A stretch of 64,000 bases of DNA, taken from positions 9,114,001 through 9,178,000 of the forward strand of contig JAUCEF010000007.1 of assembly GCA_033558025.1 (NCBI GenBank). The letters run 5' to 3'. The position numbers were made by a program, and so were the translations under genes. Shown here piece by piece: positions 1 through 11,117 of the stretch (within the stretch, counting starts at the first letter, position 1; each line of letters begins with the position of its first letter). This DNA is from Phytophthora sp. 'mugwort'. Lineage: Eukaryota; Oomycota; Peronosporomycetes; Peronosporales; Peronosporaceae. The notes below the pieces were generated by a model, which was not told the DNA's origin, made no database searches, and was given only the letters and a program-made list of their open reading frames with translations.

Positions 1-369
1 AACCCATACGCGACTTTGTTCGTGGCTCGACTGTCATTCTACACAACTGAAGAAGCAGTCCGGGAATTCTTTAGCAGCTACGGACCAATCCGCCGGCTGC
101 GCCTTGTGCGGGACAAGAAGACGGACAAGTCCAGGGGCTACGCGTTCGTAGAGTTCGAGCACGAGCGGGACTTCGAACAGGCCTACAGACAGGCTCATCG
201 ACGCGTGCTCGATGGGGCGACGATACTCGTGGACTTTGAACGGAGTAGAGTGATGCAAGGGTGGAAACCTCGGAGACTTGGCGGAGGGCTGGGGGGCAAG
301 AAGGAGTCGGGTCAACTTCGCTTTGGCGGACGAGATCGACCGTTTAAGCCGCCAATGGGTCAGCGATGA
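1..369 (+). CDS. SNRNP70: U1 snRNP 70 kDa protein, C-terminal part (5' end outside window)
   Basis: The reading frame is open from base 1 ([11 protein letters not shown]), so the start lies upstream of the window. The visible 122 residues hold an RNA-recognition motif with RNP2 'LFVARL' and RNP1 'RGYAFVEF', followed by the U1-70K signature '[13 protein letters not shown]'. In the family this protein binds stem-loop I of U1 snRNA and helps define 5' splice sites in the nucleus. After the RRM only about 30 residues remain before TGA: there is no long Arg/Ser or Arg/Glu tail as in animals, so this is a short form. It ends 24 bp from the stop codon of the convergent gene to its right. Identity is secure from the post-RRM signature. 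Confidence 0.93.
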   Translation, partial: NPYATLFVARLSFYTTEEAVREFFSSYGPIRRLRLVRDKKTDKSRGYAFVEFEHERDFEQAYRQAHRRVLDGATILVDFERSRVMQGWKPRRLGGGLGGKKESGQLRFGGRDRPFKPPMGQR

Positions 370-393
370 TGCAGAGAATTGTCAATTATTGTA

Positions 394-3300
394 CTAGTTG
401 ACTGCTACAAGGTGCGGTCGAGGAAGAATCTCAGAGGCCTCGGCGATTAGTGACTGCGACGGTATGAGCTGGGATGACTGTCGAGCGCTCCGCCAGAACA
501 ATGAGAGGTATCCTGGGTTTTGCTGCAGTGAAGCACTACGATACTCGATAATAATGGCATGAAGTCGACCACCGACGAGCGTCACACGTCCGGAGGTCGA
601 TGCAGTGTTTAAGCCGTCAACTATTGTTCGTCCGTCAATGTAGATACTTGCAGCACTCCCGACATCGCTTTGAACTTTGACCCATAGCGTGTATTCTTCT
701 GTGAAACTTGGACGGAGAAAACCTCGCCAAACAACGCGTGGATAGCCTCTCATGCTGACATTCTTACTCCAATCGAAATCGATCACGGCGTCCACGGTGC
801 GTAAAGCACTTGCTGTATTTCGTTGGAAAGATCCCGTATCGACGTAGTAATACCCAGTTAACCCACGCTGCGGCTCAGCGACTCGTGTTTCGATCTCGTA
901 AGCTCCAGGAAGCAAGACCCGGTACGTCACGACATAGTCGCCGTTGCCTAGATCTGTAACGTTACCCGATGAACTATCAGGACCGTGAATACGAGCAACC
1001 AGAAGGTCGCCACCATTAGCACGGAGATTGCCGAATGCATCTCGAACTGTGACGTGATAGCTGTAATCCTGCTTGGTGAATATCTGCGGCCCCAAGCCTG
1101 CACCAGTTGTCGTCGTTCCTGCACCGTTAGGTGACACGAACGACGTGATCGTTGTGGCCACGTTAGGGAAAACTCGTAGCGTTGCTGTCTTCTGTGTAAA
1201 GGATTTACCTCCGTCTACACTAAGCAACACGGCGTGCAGACCAGCGAGAGTAACTGTGTACTCGACGTTTATGTCTTGGCCCGACAAAAAGCTTTGATCT
1301 CCCTCATCCATCCGCAATACCTTTGCGGATACCTCAGTGCCCGTACTCACGCCTTTTAGCTCAACTCGGACTTGAGCGAGAGACGAAGCCACCATGAAGG
1401 CTGTGAGGCGGTTCATACTGCCATCGCGAAGCTCCAGCACGAACGAAGTGAAAACTCCAGCAATTGTTGACACAAAGCCGCCACCTGTAAGTGTGGAAGA
1501 AGCCGCACTTGGTGATCCAGGATCAACTTGGAGTTTGAACGGGCTGCCCTTGATGTTGTACGGAGCCAAAAATGCCACCAGCGCGTCGCCACCAGGCGGA
1601 GCTCTCGACTTCTTCGCATCAGGAAGCGCAGCGACGTACAGCGAGAAATTACCAGTCAAGCGTGGGACCAGATTGACCTTATACGAGCCGTCCAACATAT
1701 CGGTGATTGGCAAATCGAGTTGTGGATTCCCACTAGGAGCTTGTGGGAGCAGAACGTGAAGTGTACAGTCATCTTCACCACCAAGTTTGTTGCTGAAGCT
1801 GTCGCGTGTTACCACGGTGAAGACAAAAGACTCATCAACAATTGCACGTACAGCAGTTGACTCGGGTATTAGAGCCGACACGGCAAATTCTGGAGTAAAC
1901 GTAGTGGGGTCTGCAGCGGCAGGCTTGATATCGAGTGGCGGGACATTATTGACAATCCTCCAGGAAGTAAAGAGCTGAGACGATGGAATAACCTCACGCA
2001 ATTGAGACAGACTGCTCCACCAAAGAGACACCGTAGCTCTGGCCAATACTCGTGGTTTTGAAAATTTGAGCTCGAGATCTACAAAAGTTTGCGCTGTGAG
2101 AGGGACCTTCATGAACGCGTTTGTGGCACCTTCTTGGACAGTAACTGAAGTGCCGCTGATGCGTAAACTTGCGAGACCCAACACATTGAGTTCAAAGGTG
2201 TAAACTTCACTGAAGAGCGGCAGCAGGAAGCCATTCCAGCGAACGCTAAAAGTCTGAGCGGAGTTCGATGAAGGTGGCCGTTCACCGAAGTCAAAGCTTA
2301 TCGTCGCGTCACGCCGCTTCATTATCAGCAGCGAGTGATCGGGTGATGATTCGGCTGTAGCGGCTCCAACAGGGACTGCACTCGCAGAATAGTATGAACC
2401 ATTTACCCCTCCCGGCATCATCAGTTTTGGTGTAAACGAGAACAGCACAGTACGCTTTGGGCGTAGTGTGATCAGATAGCTCCCATTCTTCTCGTCAGCA
2501 ATTGGCACGTCGAGGAAAGCACGTACAGCATCATCAAGTTGGAAAAGATTACCACCCGTTTCCAGCACATTTCCAAACGAGTCTCTCGTCGTGAGTCTTG
2601 ACACAATGAGTACACCTGCCCTGAAGACTAGCGGCGGGTCGATCTGTGTGCTCGGAAATATCGGGGAGAGCAAATCCAACGACGTCGTTGCTGGAGATGC
2701 TAACGCAGGATACGTATACAGTGTAAACGGACTAGAAACAACTGCCACATTATCCACGGTGACGCTGATCTTGTAGCTGCCTTTCAAGCTTAGCGTATAC
2801 GCCACAAGAAAAACCCCATCGCCGGTATAAGTGACTGCTATTACAGCATTAGCCGTCGTTGTAACTACACCCGGTCCAGTGAACGTGACACTGATGCTTT
2901 CGCTTCCAGCATTAGTCTTTACATTACCGAAGGTATCATAAATTCTGACAGTGAAGTTTGTTCGCTGTCCAGCAACCGCAGAAACCAGCGCGTCACCTGA
3001 TGCTACACAACGTGACCCCAATGCTGGTCCGGCAGTGACATCCACCAGGAACGGGCTTCCGCTTATCGGTTTCTGAGATAATGTTACATGCAGTCGTGTA
3101 GTACCAACATACTGTGCTGTGTATGTGCAGGTATAGAGCCCATTCAGCAAATCGGTGCAAGTGTTTCCAGTTACTTTGCCTTTTTCAGGGTGCTCAAGCA
3201 CCACAGTCAGTGCCGATGCAATTCCACCAGCGGGTACATCGTTGCCAGAGGAGTCCCGAGTTGTCACTTCGAAAGTTGTTTGCACATTAGTTTTCGCAAA

Positions 3301-6300
3301 AACGATACCAGGACCTTGGGCACTGCTTGCCAGCCCTACAGGAGTACTGGGCACGACAGTAATCACGTATGGACTGTTATGCAAGTGAACACTTTTCCAC
3401 ATGACCGCAACGTTGTATCTCCCTACCACACGAGGTGTGTATGTGAACTTGTAGGTTCCATCAGCATTGTCGACAGTTTGGCCCGTTACTACGATTGGAA
3501 TAGCGCTAGAAACGAGAGAAGCCTGGAGTTTAAGACCTGTTACGCCTCCCGTGTAGATGCGGTTCGCGTACAGATCTCGCGTTTCAAGCGCCACATTTAC
3601 AGCCTGGCCAGCAGTACGACCAGCAAGTAAACCTGACCCAGAGAGTACGCATTGTGCCGGATTGAGCTGAGCTGGTACCACAACGAGTGTGGAGGGGCTA
3701 GCAGCCAATACAACCTCATTGATTTTGATGCTCATGGAATAGTCACCGGTACTTTGTGGCCTTGCCAGTACGCGGAATGCGTCTAGCTCTTCATCCCATG
3801 ATACCAACGCGTCCTCTATTTTGGTTCCCTGTCCGCCAAGACTTCGATCCGTTGCCAACGTTAGTCTTGTAGCAATAACGTCGCGTTGGGTTCCATGCTG
3901 GTCTCGTGAACGCCGTCGGTTTCCGTGTGCGTCACGCGGCAAGACGCTGAAAGCAAAAATCTCGCCTGCAATCACCGACAGGGCAGGAAAGACGGATGAT
4001 CCGTCATTGCGCAAAGTAGAAGTTGACAATGCGGTACTTGCCGTAAATGCTGGTGTCATAACGACATTTGTAAATGGAGAGTTCTGAATATGACTGCCAG
4101 AAAAGAGTTGTAGGGCTGGGATAACCTCCATGCTTCCAGTGCCGACACTTCCCCATAACAATCGAATGTAAACGTCCCCTTGCCGTGGCGCTCGATACTC
4201 CAGAACCAATGAATACAACTTTGAAATGTCCAAAACCACTCCTGCTGCCGCCCTAATTACTGGCAAACCATCATTTGTTTCACCTCCAGCACCGCAACGA
4301 TCAATGACCAGCACGTCATCAATCCATAATCGGGCGTATCCAACAATTGATATCGCAAGCATAGTTGTCCCCGTGGTGAGCGGTTTGAGCCAGCCACTCC
4401 AGCGTACAGATAGGTGGCTCTGTGCTCCTGGAAACGCTGGGCCAGTATTCCACGTGAAATTCACATGCCGATCAATGCGTGACACTATGGGAGAAGCGAT
4501 TGAGGTCGAGTCAAATGCTTCTCCTACCCAAGCATCTCCAAAATACTCCCCGCGCAGCCCACCAGGGTACAATAATTGAACAGCAACCGAATAATTCCCT
4601 GCGCGTTCGCGCATCCAGGAACAAGTAAGCAACGATGCATCTACTCCTCCACTGTGCGTCACAGTTCCGAGTCGATGAGTGCGGAACACCTCATTCTCAG
4701 TGCTGAAATCGTCCTCTTCGATGTATGAGGTCATGAGGAAGACAGCTTCATTGGAAGAATCAATACCAGGTACTCCATTTCCCAACACACTCTGGATCTG
4801 GAAACTCAGTTGATCACCAGCTGCTCCACCTCTCAGCAACGTGGTCGCAGGACGAACTACATACGATAATTTGGCAACCGGTCGGAGAGCATCATCATCC
4901 AAAATGGTCACGAGTGTACGCCATTGATTTCCCAGCGTTGCTGGCGCAACGCCAGCTAAGTCAGTCGGAGCAAAAGGCTCGAGAAGTCGGAGTCTGAAAG
5001 TTTTGTCGCTATTCAGACTGTGATCATCGTGAATCTGGAGCTTAATTGCGAGAGATACGACCCCGGGGGCGAACTCCAGTCTCTGCGAACTCGTATAAAA
5101 CATTGTGGCGGAAACATCGCCTGGTGTCGTGGATACATGCTCTAAATCATACAGCAACGCAGCAGATCCAAGCCCACCACCAGATCGCTGCACCGTCACT
5201 GTGATGTTTCCTGCAGCTTCAGCAATTGCGTAAAGAGGCGACACGAATGAGAAGACGCCGCGGTGCCCACACACACGGTGCGACTCCGGAAAAGAAGAGC
5301 AAGTCCACCCAGCGTCGGCATTACCACCTTGCGTGCAAGCGACACTGCTCTCATTTAATGGCGACAAAGAGTAAGAGGCTGGAGCTAGGGTGAAGGATTC
5401 AGTCTCGTCAAAAACTCGCGGATCTTGGCTGCCAAACACGAAAGTTTGCGAAAACTCGCGCAAACGTTCGTCGTCTGGTAATGGTTGGTCGATTCGACGC
5501 GCGCCACTGCGACGAACTGAGTTGAGTTGTAAATCTGCACACGTAAGACAGCTGGTCGAGTTGCAACTGAGGCATCGCGGATCGAATTGCGTGCATGACA
5601 CTATTCAGCATCATACCAACACAATAATTAATGCTCAAGGTAGACATCGACTCATATAGCCCTACATACGTACCACATGCCTGAGTTATTGGGTCTACGT
5701 AAAACTTTTCCACACATTTTAGGCAGACAGTGCTCGAACAGCTCACGCATTTCTTGTCAAAAGAGCAAAACCTCTGCGAGCAGTCCACACCGCGCCGTGT
5801 AGGGTCACAGGTACACATTCCCGTGGAATAATCGCATTCGCCGCCTCGCGAGCAATCATTTGGACAGCTCTCTACAAGGCGAACAATACACATTCCATCC
5901 ACAGTCAGTCAAGACTGCTAGTATCACATGGAGGTTACTGGACATAGAGACACTCAACTCTTGGCGAAGCACAAGCCGCCACGTTTGAAGTAACCAGGCT
6001 GACACGACGTGCAGTCCAGCCCTGTGTAACCCTGGTTACACACACACAACCCGCTGCGTCGATCGCAGTAGCCGTACTCGCGGCTGAAGCAGTAGTACTC
6101 GCCATTTCGTCCGGGCCCCACCATCCCCGGGCATGACTCTGCAAGAATGCACCTTAGTCAATAGTCGCCTACTCGCAATTATCATTGTTAAGCCTCAACC
6201 GTACGTTGCAGTGGGGCGCTGAAGAAGATCCGCGGCGTATCGGGGGAGTAAGGCGAACCTTCGTTCAGCCGCTCGGCCGACGGGTTGGCAGGGTCTCCGT

Positions 6301-6436
6301 AGTATCCAACGAAGCCAGTCTCGTACGGCTCGAAGGCCGCATGGATGCCGACCAACGAGTCAGCCGACGAATTGACCTCGCGGAAGGCATCAGCGCTCGG
6401 CAGCAGCAGCAACAGCGCGGCGAGCGCGGACACCAT
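394..6436 (-). CDS. Large secreted PA14/filamin-repeat protein with EGF-like N-terminus
   Basis: Four exons fit in frame: 6436-6205, 6138-5959, 5871-5674 and 5600-394, with introns of 66, 87 and 73 bp, giving 1938 residues. Residues 1-18 form a signal peptide (Leu-rich core, then S-A-D-A-F). Exons 2-4 encode Cys-rich EGF-like and furin-like modules. Next come a Calx-beta-like segment (about 5280-4880) and three PA14-type lectin-like modules near 4550-4090, 2400-1950 and 870-430, each with a 'VRWSGWL', 'VRWNGFL' or 'VWRGFL' core. Filamin/ABP280-type immunoglobulin-like repeats fill the spaces between ('D..GN' and 'D.L.G.Y...Y.P' patterns). No membrane segment or GPI-like tail is obvious. PA14 modules bind glycans in other families, so a surface or wall-matrix adhesion role is plausible but inferred. 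It diverges from the fibrillarin gene, with 260 bp between start codons. Confidence 0.85.
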
Positions 6437-6696
6437 GGCGGAATCCTTAATGGTGTCCCTTCCACTTCAACATACCTGAATAGAGGGCCCTATCTGTGCT
6501 CTAAGTGGCTGAAAATACGAGTGATGATGGGATTGGCTGAAAAAGGGATAACCGCATGCGCGACGTTGGTTGGCTGACAGGGCATTGCCCGACGTGTCCA
6601 TTCATTTGCGGCCCAGTCGCTCCTCCATCTCAATTCCGGAATAGCCAGCGGCCTCTCGTGTCTCTCTCTCTTCTCTCAAGCAAACCTCAAGCAGAA
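6437..6696. promoter_or_regulatory. Divergent promoter region between PA14/filamin gene and fibrillarin
   Basis: The 260 bp between the two start codons must hold both promoters and 5' leaders. A pyrimidine-rich TCTCTCTCTCTTCTCTC tract lies about 30 bp before the fibrillarin ATG. An initiator-like 'CCATTCATTT' near 6600 is close to, but not a perfect match for, the oomycete initiator YCAYTYY. The transcription start is not proven by sequence alone. Confidence 0.4.
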
Positions 6697-7659
6697 ATGT
6701 CTGGACGTGGATTTGGTCGTGGTGGCGGTCGTGGTGGCCGTGGAGGTGGTCGCGGTGGCGGTCGTGGTGGCGGCCGCGGCTTCAGTGGTGGCCGTGGTGG
6801 AGCTGGTGGCCGTGGTGGCGGCCGCGGATTCGGTGGAGGTCGTGGTGGTGGCCGTGGTGGCGCTGGTGGCCGCGGAGGAGGCCGCGGCGGTGGCCGTGGT
6901 GGTCGCGGCGGTATGGCTGGCGGCGCCAAGGTCGTTGTGGAGCCTCACCGTCACGCCGGCATCTTCATTGCTCGTGGCAAGGAGGACGCACTTGTGACGC
7001 TTAACTCGACGCCCGGCAAGTCCGTGTACGGCGAGAAGCGCATTTCGGTCGACATACCTGCCGCCTCTGGCGAGGGCACCGAGAAGGTCGAGTACCGCGT
7101 GTGGAATCCGTTCCGCTCCAAGATCGCCGCTGCCATTCTGGGCGGTGTTGACAACATTTGGATCCAGCCTGGCGCCAAGGTGCTGTACCTGGGTGGTGCC
7201 TCCGGTACCACCGTGTCGCACGTGTCCGATATTGTGGGCCCCAGTGGTGCTGTGTACGCCGTCGAGTTCTCCCACCGTGTGGGCCGCGACCTCATCAACA
7301 TGGCCAAGTCGCGCACCAACGTCGTTCCGATCATCGAGGATGCCCGTCACCCGCTCAAGTACCGCATGCTCGTGCCAATGGTCGACGTCGTATTCGCCGA
7401 TGTCGCTCAGCCTGACCAGGCCCGTATCGTGGCAATTAACGCTTCGCACTTCTTGAAGAACGGCGGTCACTTTGTGATCTCCATCAAGGCTAGCTGCATT
7501 GACTCCACGGCCCCGCCTGAGGCTGTTTTCGCTCGTGAAGTCAAGAAGCTTCAGCAGGAGCAGTTTAAGCCCGCTGAGCAGCTGACGCTGGAGCCGTATG
7601 AGCGTGACCACGCCGTCGTCGTCGGTTCCTACCGTGTGCCCAAGAAGGAGAAGAAGTAG
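6697..7659 (+). CDS. NOP1: Fibrillarin, rRNA 2'-O-methyltransferase of box C/D snoRNPs
   Basis: Intronless, 320 residues. Residues 1-75 are a glycine/arginine-rich domain of RGG repeats starting [11 protein letters not shown]; the rest is the fibrillarin SAM-dependent methyltransferase fold. Diagnostic stretches include 'VWNPFRSK', '[18 protein letters not shown]' (SAM loop), 'VYAVEFSHR' and '[11 protein letters not shown]'. It methylates ribose in pre-rRNA in the nucleolus, guided by C/D snoRNAs. The ATG at 6697 (AGAAATGTCTGG) is chosen because the RGG domain begins there in the family; an in-frame ATG at 6556 would add an unrelated leader. The GC-rich repeat leaves long open frames on the opposite strand that are not genes. 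Confidence 0.97.
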   Translation: MSGRGFGRGGGRGGRGGGRGGGRGGGRGFSGGRGGAGGRGGGRGFGGGRGGGRGGAGGRGGGRGGGRGGRGGMAGGAKVVVEPHRHAGIFIARGKEDALVTLNSTPGKSVYGEKRISVDIPAASGEGTEKVEYRVWNPFRSKIAAAILGGVDNIWIQPGAKVLYLGGASGTTVSHVSDIVGPSGAVYAVEFSHRVGRDLINMAKSRTNVVPIIEDARHPLKYRMLVPMVDVVFADVAQPDQARIVAINASHFLKNGGHFVISIKASCIDSTAPPEAVFAREVKKLQQEQFKPAEQLTLEPYERDHAVVVGSYRVPKKEKK

Positions 7660-8429
7660 ATCTTTTCAGGAACAAGCCACATGGTCTAACTATGCAATGT
7701 GTTTTTCTACATGCTTTGCCTTTGTAGGTCTCCGCTCGGCTATGTGGAGCCTACCTCTTCTTTTGGAAATCTTCATTCAAGTGTGTCCAAGTTGCGCTCT
7801 TCCTCTATCGAGTCTATAGTGTTCCAAGGTATACGTGAGTTGATTATATGGTGTATATTGTGTGTGGGTGAGGCGATTCCAAAGGAGGCTTGTTGCAAGG
7901 CAACCTCCGGTTTTCTCGATGATTAGAAGCATTGCGTCGGGCGGACTGAACAAAACGGGGCTTGGTGTCGTTCTAACCCGCTGAAAAGTGGTCACTGGTG
8001 GCGGCGGTGAGTCCTATCCGTGATCGAAAGACGTCATCATACCTCCAAAGGGGGTTAATGAGAGAAAGAAGGACACATGATGTATACTGTTGGTATGCTT
8101 GCATGATAGTTAGCGCGTTGGTTAGTTAGTCGTGAGGAAGAGTGCAGCGAGAAGAGGATGGCTTACACACAAAGGGCGGGGACCTGTTGTGTTCGTTGCT
8201 TCGTCTTCCTGTCCGACTTGCGTCGGACCTGACTTTACTAACATGTTGTGGAATGCAGTATACAGAAGTACTACAGTTTCTTTTTGTAAAGCGTAACGTT
8301 GATTATCTATTTCTATCTCATTCGTTTTGCATATTTTTGGTGGTCATCTCCAAGTTGTTAGCAACGCTGCAGAAGTTATCTTGCTGCATTCGTCTCCCGA
8401 CTTGCACATTTAATACCTGTACGCTCACT
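7660..8429. other. Intergenic, fibrillarin 3' side to RSPH14
   Basis: About 770 bp with no convincing gene. It must contain the fibrillarin 3' UTR and the RSPH14 promoter. Short open frames on both strands have no recognisable domain. An ATG near 8256 is in frame with the RSPH14 start and would add a hydrophobic leader, which I regard as 5' UTR. Confidence 0.6.
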
Positions 8430-10017
8430 ATGCATCGAGTTAGCGACCAGCTTCGTGATCGCCACCCGTACACGGATCAATCGTTCGAGAAGTCTTACAA
8501 TCCGAAGGAGGTAGACAGTCTGGAAATGTTAAAGTTTGTATTATTCTTTTGAACAAAACCATAAAAGCAAGTCTAATTGTTTGCCTGGGTGCGATGGTCG
8601 ACTGGCTAGGTGACGCGTGCATTCGGTGCTAGAGCGATTCCGAAGTATGCCGAGCTCTTAGCGATGGAAGATCTTCCGGACGAAGACCGCTGCCGTGCGC
8701 TTGAGGACTTGCGAGAGCTACTAACCAGCCCAAATTTTAAGTACACGGCCATCAAGGAGGAGCTCATGTTTACATGTGCAGATTTGACGCAGTCAAACTC
8801 AGCTGAGGTCCGCACCAATGCTGCGCTGGCCATGGCATCCATGGTTCTGTTCGAGATAGTAAGCACGGTTTTCTTTTTCGGACTGAATAGAGGAGGAAAG
8901 ATCTAAACTAATTGCTTTCAAATAGGACACGCCGAACGATCTTCAAAATGAAGTTGTCCTGGCCGCGGCGACTCGTTTACTCGGCGACGACGAAGAAGAT
9001 GTGGTTGCTGCTGGATGCCGCATCCTAATCAACCTAACCATCTCCAGTGAAGGCTGCCTCTTGCTCGCGAACAAGGATGAAACTGTGACCACGTTGGCAA
9101 AAATACTGACAACCCAGCCGCTGTCCAAGATACCAATGCGAATTGTTGAGTTGCTCGTGGAAGTACTGGCACACCTTACGCGCATCTACGAAGGCGCTCA
9201 TACCTGCGCACAATTTCCCGTTATCGCACCAGTGCTGTCATTGGTCAAGAAGCCACGGTTGTGTCAAACCGAAACGCTGTTGCACTCAGCTATGGTGATC
9301 ACGAATCTAGCTACGTACGATCGGGCCAAGCGAGAGGCCATCCAGCTCGACGCCGTGGAGCTGTGTCTCAAAGCGTTATCGAAGGTCCTTCTTGGGCAAG
9401 TGCGCTGTGACCCAGCTGAAAAGCGAGACGAGCTCACTCGTTGCCTCGTTGCGGCAGTGATGGCGCTGTCCACCTCCGAGGATGCCAAGCCGCGCGTGAT
9501 TGAAGTCGGCATCGAGCCCCTGGCTCAATGCCTAACACACACTAGTGCTGTTGTGCGGCAAAATGCCAGCATCACTATCAACTCGGCGTGCGACCTGCCC
9601 CGCGGCGTGGCTCCATTTACCCAGAGATTGCTCTACGCACCGGATCTGCTGGTGGACGTCTTGGGCATAAAGGCTGTACCAGCCCTTGACAAGAGCGTCA
9701 GCAGCTTCGACGACGAGGACACACCCGCTGCAGTGAAGGCGCTATATGCGATCCAGAAGAAAGATGCCTACAGGACGGCCGACCGCATCGTTCAGACCTT
9801 GAACATGCTGGATAACCTTGTCAAGGCACTGCTCGAAAGCGAGGTGCCCACTGAGACACAGCAGTGTATCGCCGAGGTTCTTCGACTAGTAGGGCAGACC
9901 GACACGATTTATTGGCGACGCGTAGGAAGATGCATGGCGAAGAACGGCGTCCCCGGCTCACTGTTCGCTCAGATTCTAGGCATTACGCCCTCAGAATTCA
10001 ACGATCAGCTTGCGTAG
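8430..10017 (+). CDS. RSPH14: Radial spoke head 14 homologue (armadillo-repeat flagellar protein)
   Basis: Three exons join in frame: 8430-8510, 8610-8858 and 8926-10017, giving 473 residues. The first junction produces 'NPKEVTRAFGARAIPK', matching the conserved start of RSPH14/RTDR1 proteins (A-F/Y-G-x-R-A-L/I-P-K). The remainder is helical armadillo repeats with motifs such as 'VAAGCRILINLTIS' and 'NASITINSACDLPRG'. In animals and algae this protein belongs to the axonemal radial-spoke apparatus, so here it probably serves the zoospore flagella. It is somewhat longer than the animal protein (about 350 residues). Both introns (99 and 67 bp) are GT-AG. I am confident in the family and moderately so in the first exon. 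Confidence 0.82.
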
Positions 10018-10241
10018 TAGCAGTCCAAAAATACATTGATGCAGCAATTATTGCCATAGTTTCGAGTCAATAATCTATTTTGACGCTAGGAATGTCCGTA
10101 CTGATTGGTATCTGGTTACTGGCAAAAGCAATAATTATTTTGTGCGCGGCCATTGACTCGGCCTCGTTGAGCCCTTTCAAGCCTCTCCATTAACCAAATG
10201 AGCGCCTCTAAAAGAGTCGCCGCTTTGAGGAGCGGCATCCG

Positions 10242-10400
10242 ATGTATGACTTGCTGTCAATAATACCGCCAATGTCGAACGTCGTTGAGCGATTCTTCAG
10301 TGTTTCCAAAATGACGTTCGTCCAGCTGCGTCATTCTCTCCAGCCGTACACGCCGGAATGCTTTTTTACGCCAGAATATCGGGTGCATGTACATGTACTG
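10242..10400 (+). pseudogene. hAT-family transposase C-terminal fragment
   Basis: The translated frame reads 'IIPPMSNVVERFFSVSK' then 'QLRHSLQPYTPE', which matches the hAT dimerisation motif (P-T-S-N-x-x-E-R-x-F-S-x-x-K plus R-x-x-L-x-P). Only the dimerisation tail remains; no catalytic region or terminal repeats are visible nearby. It is a dead transposon remnant. Confidence 0.6.
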
Positions 10401-10651
10401 GGACTCGCGCACCGTGGACAGCGTTGCATAAGCGGCAGGTACAACTGAATGGAACCAATAATTTATTTGTTTGTACTCCGCATTGAAATAATATACTATC
10501 ACTAATTTATTCCACTTCGAGCGTGGTAATAGGTGACAATGCAATAATCCTGGCAGCGACAAATGAGTACACGCTCTGCATTCAATTTAACAAGTTATGC
10601 AGTGATAGAGGTAGCATTTTCGGCGGTAATAGCCAACATACAAACACCAAG

Positions 10652-10867
10652 ATGTCGTCGCCAAAGCGGTTCTCGATAACAGGACCTGTTGCAAGCTTGT
10701 ATATCATGACGCATGGTTTGAACAAACTGTGTTCGTTGAGCCGAGAGAAGGTTAGCATCTCCCTCGACAAGGACGGGATTGCGCGTATGCGTATCCAACC
10801 ACTGGATGGTTTAAGCTCTGTCCTCCATTGTGAAGACATCTACCAATTTTTTGGTGTGTTCCATTGA
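10652..10867 (+). pseudogene. Unassigned coding fragment, possibly a 9-1-1 clamp Rad1-like tail
   Basis: From the ATG at 10652 a frame of about 71 residues reads 'RFSITGPVASLYIMTHGLNK' and later 'KVSISLDKDGIARMRI', ending at TGA 10865. The alternation of a hydrophobic helix and a 'I.L...G...M.I' strand is faintly reminiscent of the C-terminus of Rad1 clamp proteins, but this is pattern memory only. No upstream exon continues it. It could equally be random open frame next to the hAT relic. Confidence 0.15.
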
Positions 10868-11117
10868 AAAGGACATGGCGGCAGCTAATGTAAATCGACA
10901 ACCAAGTGGTGCAGCCTATCTCGGAGATACAGTATGCGTGCGTACTAGTACAATACGCAAGCCATCTTACAGCCTAGAGGCCACCAGACAAACGCAACAC
11001 TGCTGCAATGCAAGATCGGACCCTTTTGAAAATGGCCTAATTTGATTGGGTGTAATATCACCCTATTAATGGCCTCTTTCGAGCCATTTTGGCTGGACGT
11101 AAACGACGAAGCTGACC

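Larger units (their letters stand above)
10018..11117. other. Intergenic stretch with transposase relic and a weak coding fragment
   Basis: About 1.1 kb between RSPH14 and DDX52. It contains the hAT fragment at 10242-10400 and an unassigned open frame at 10652-10867. Otherwise the sequence is AT-richer than its surroundings and holds nothing I recognise. The DDX52 promoter must lie at its right end. Confidence 0.5.

Noticed and set aside
3088..3630. 180-codon plus-strand frame inside the PA14/filamin gene
   Set aside because: Lies opposite clear filamin repeats; no domain.
6687..6929. Proline/arginine-rich antisense frame
   Set aside because: Simple complement of Gly/Arg codons, no start context or partner exons.
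6676..7611. 311-codon open frame antisense to fibrillarin
   Set aside because: It is the mirror of the GGT/CGT-rich RGG repeat and biased third positions; the sense product is an unmistakable fibrillarin.
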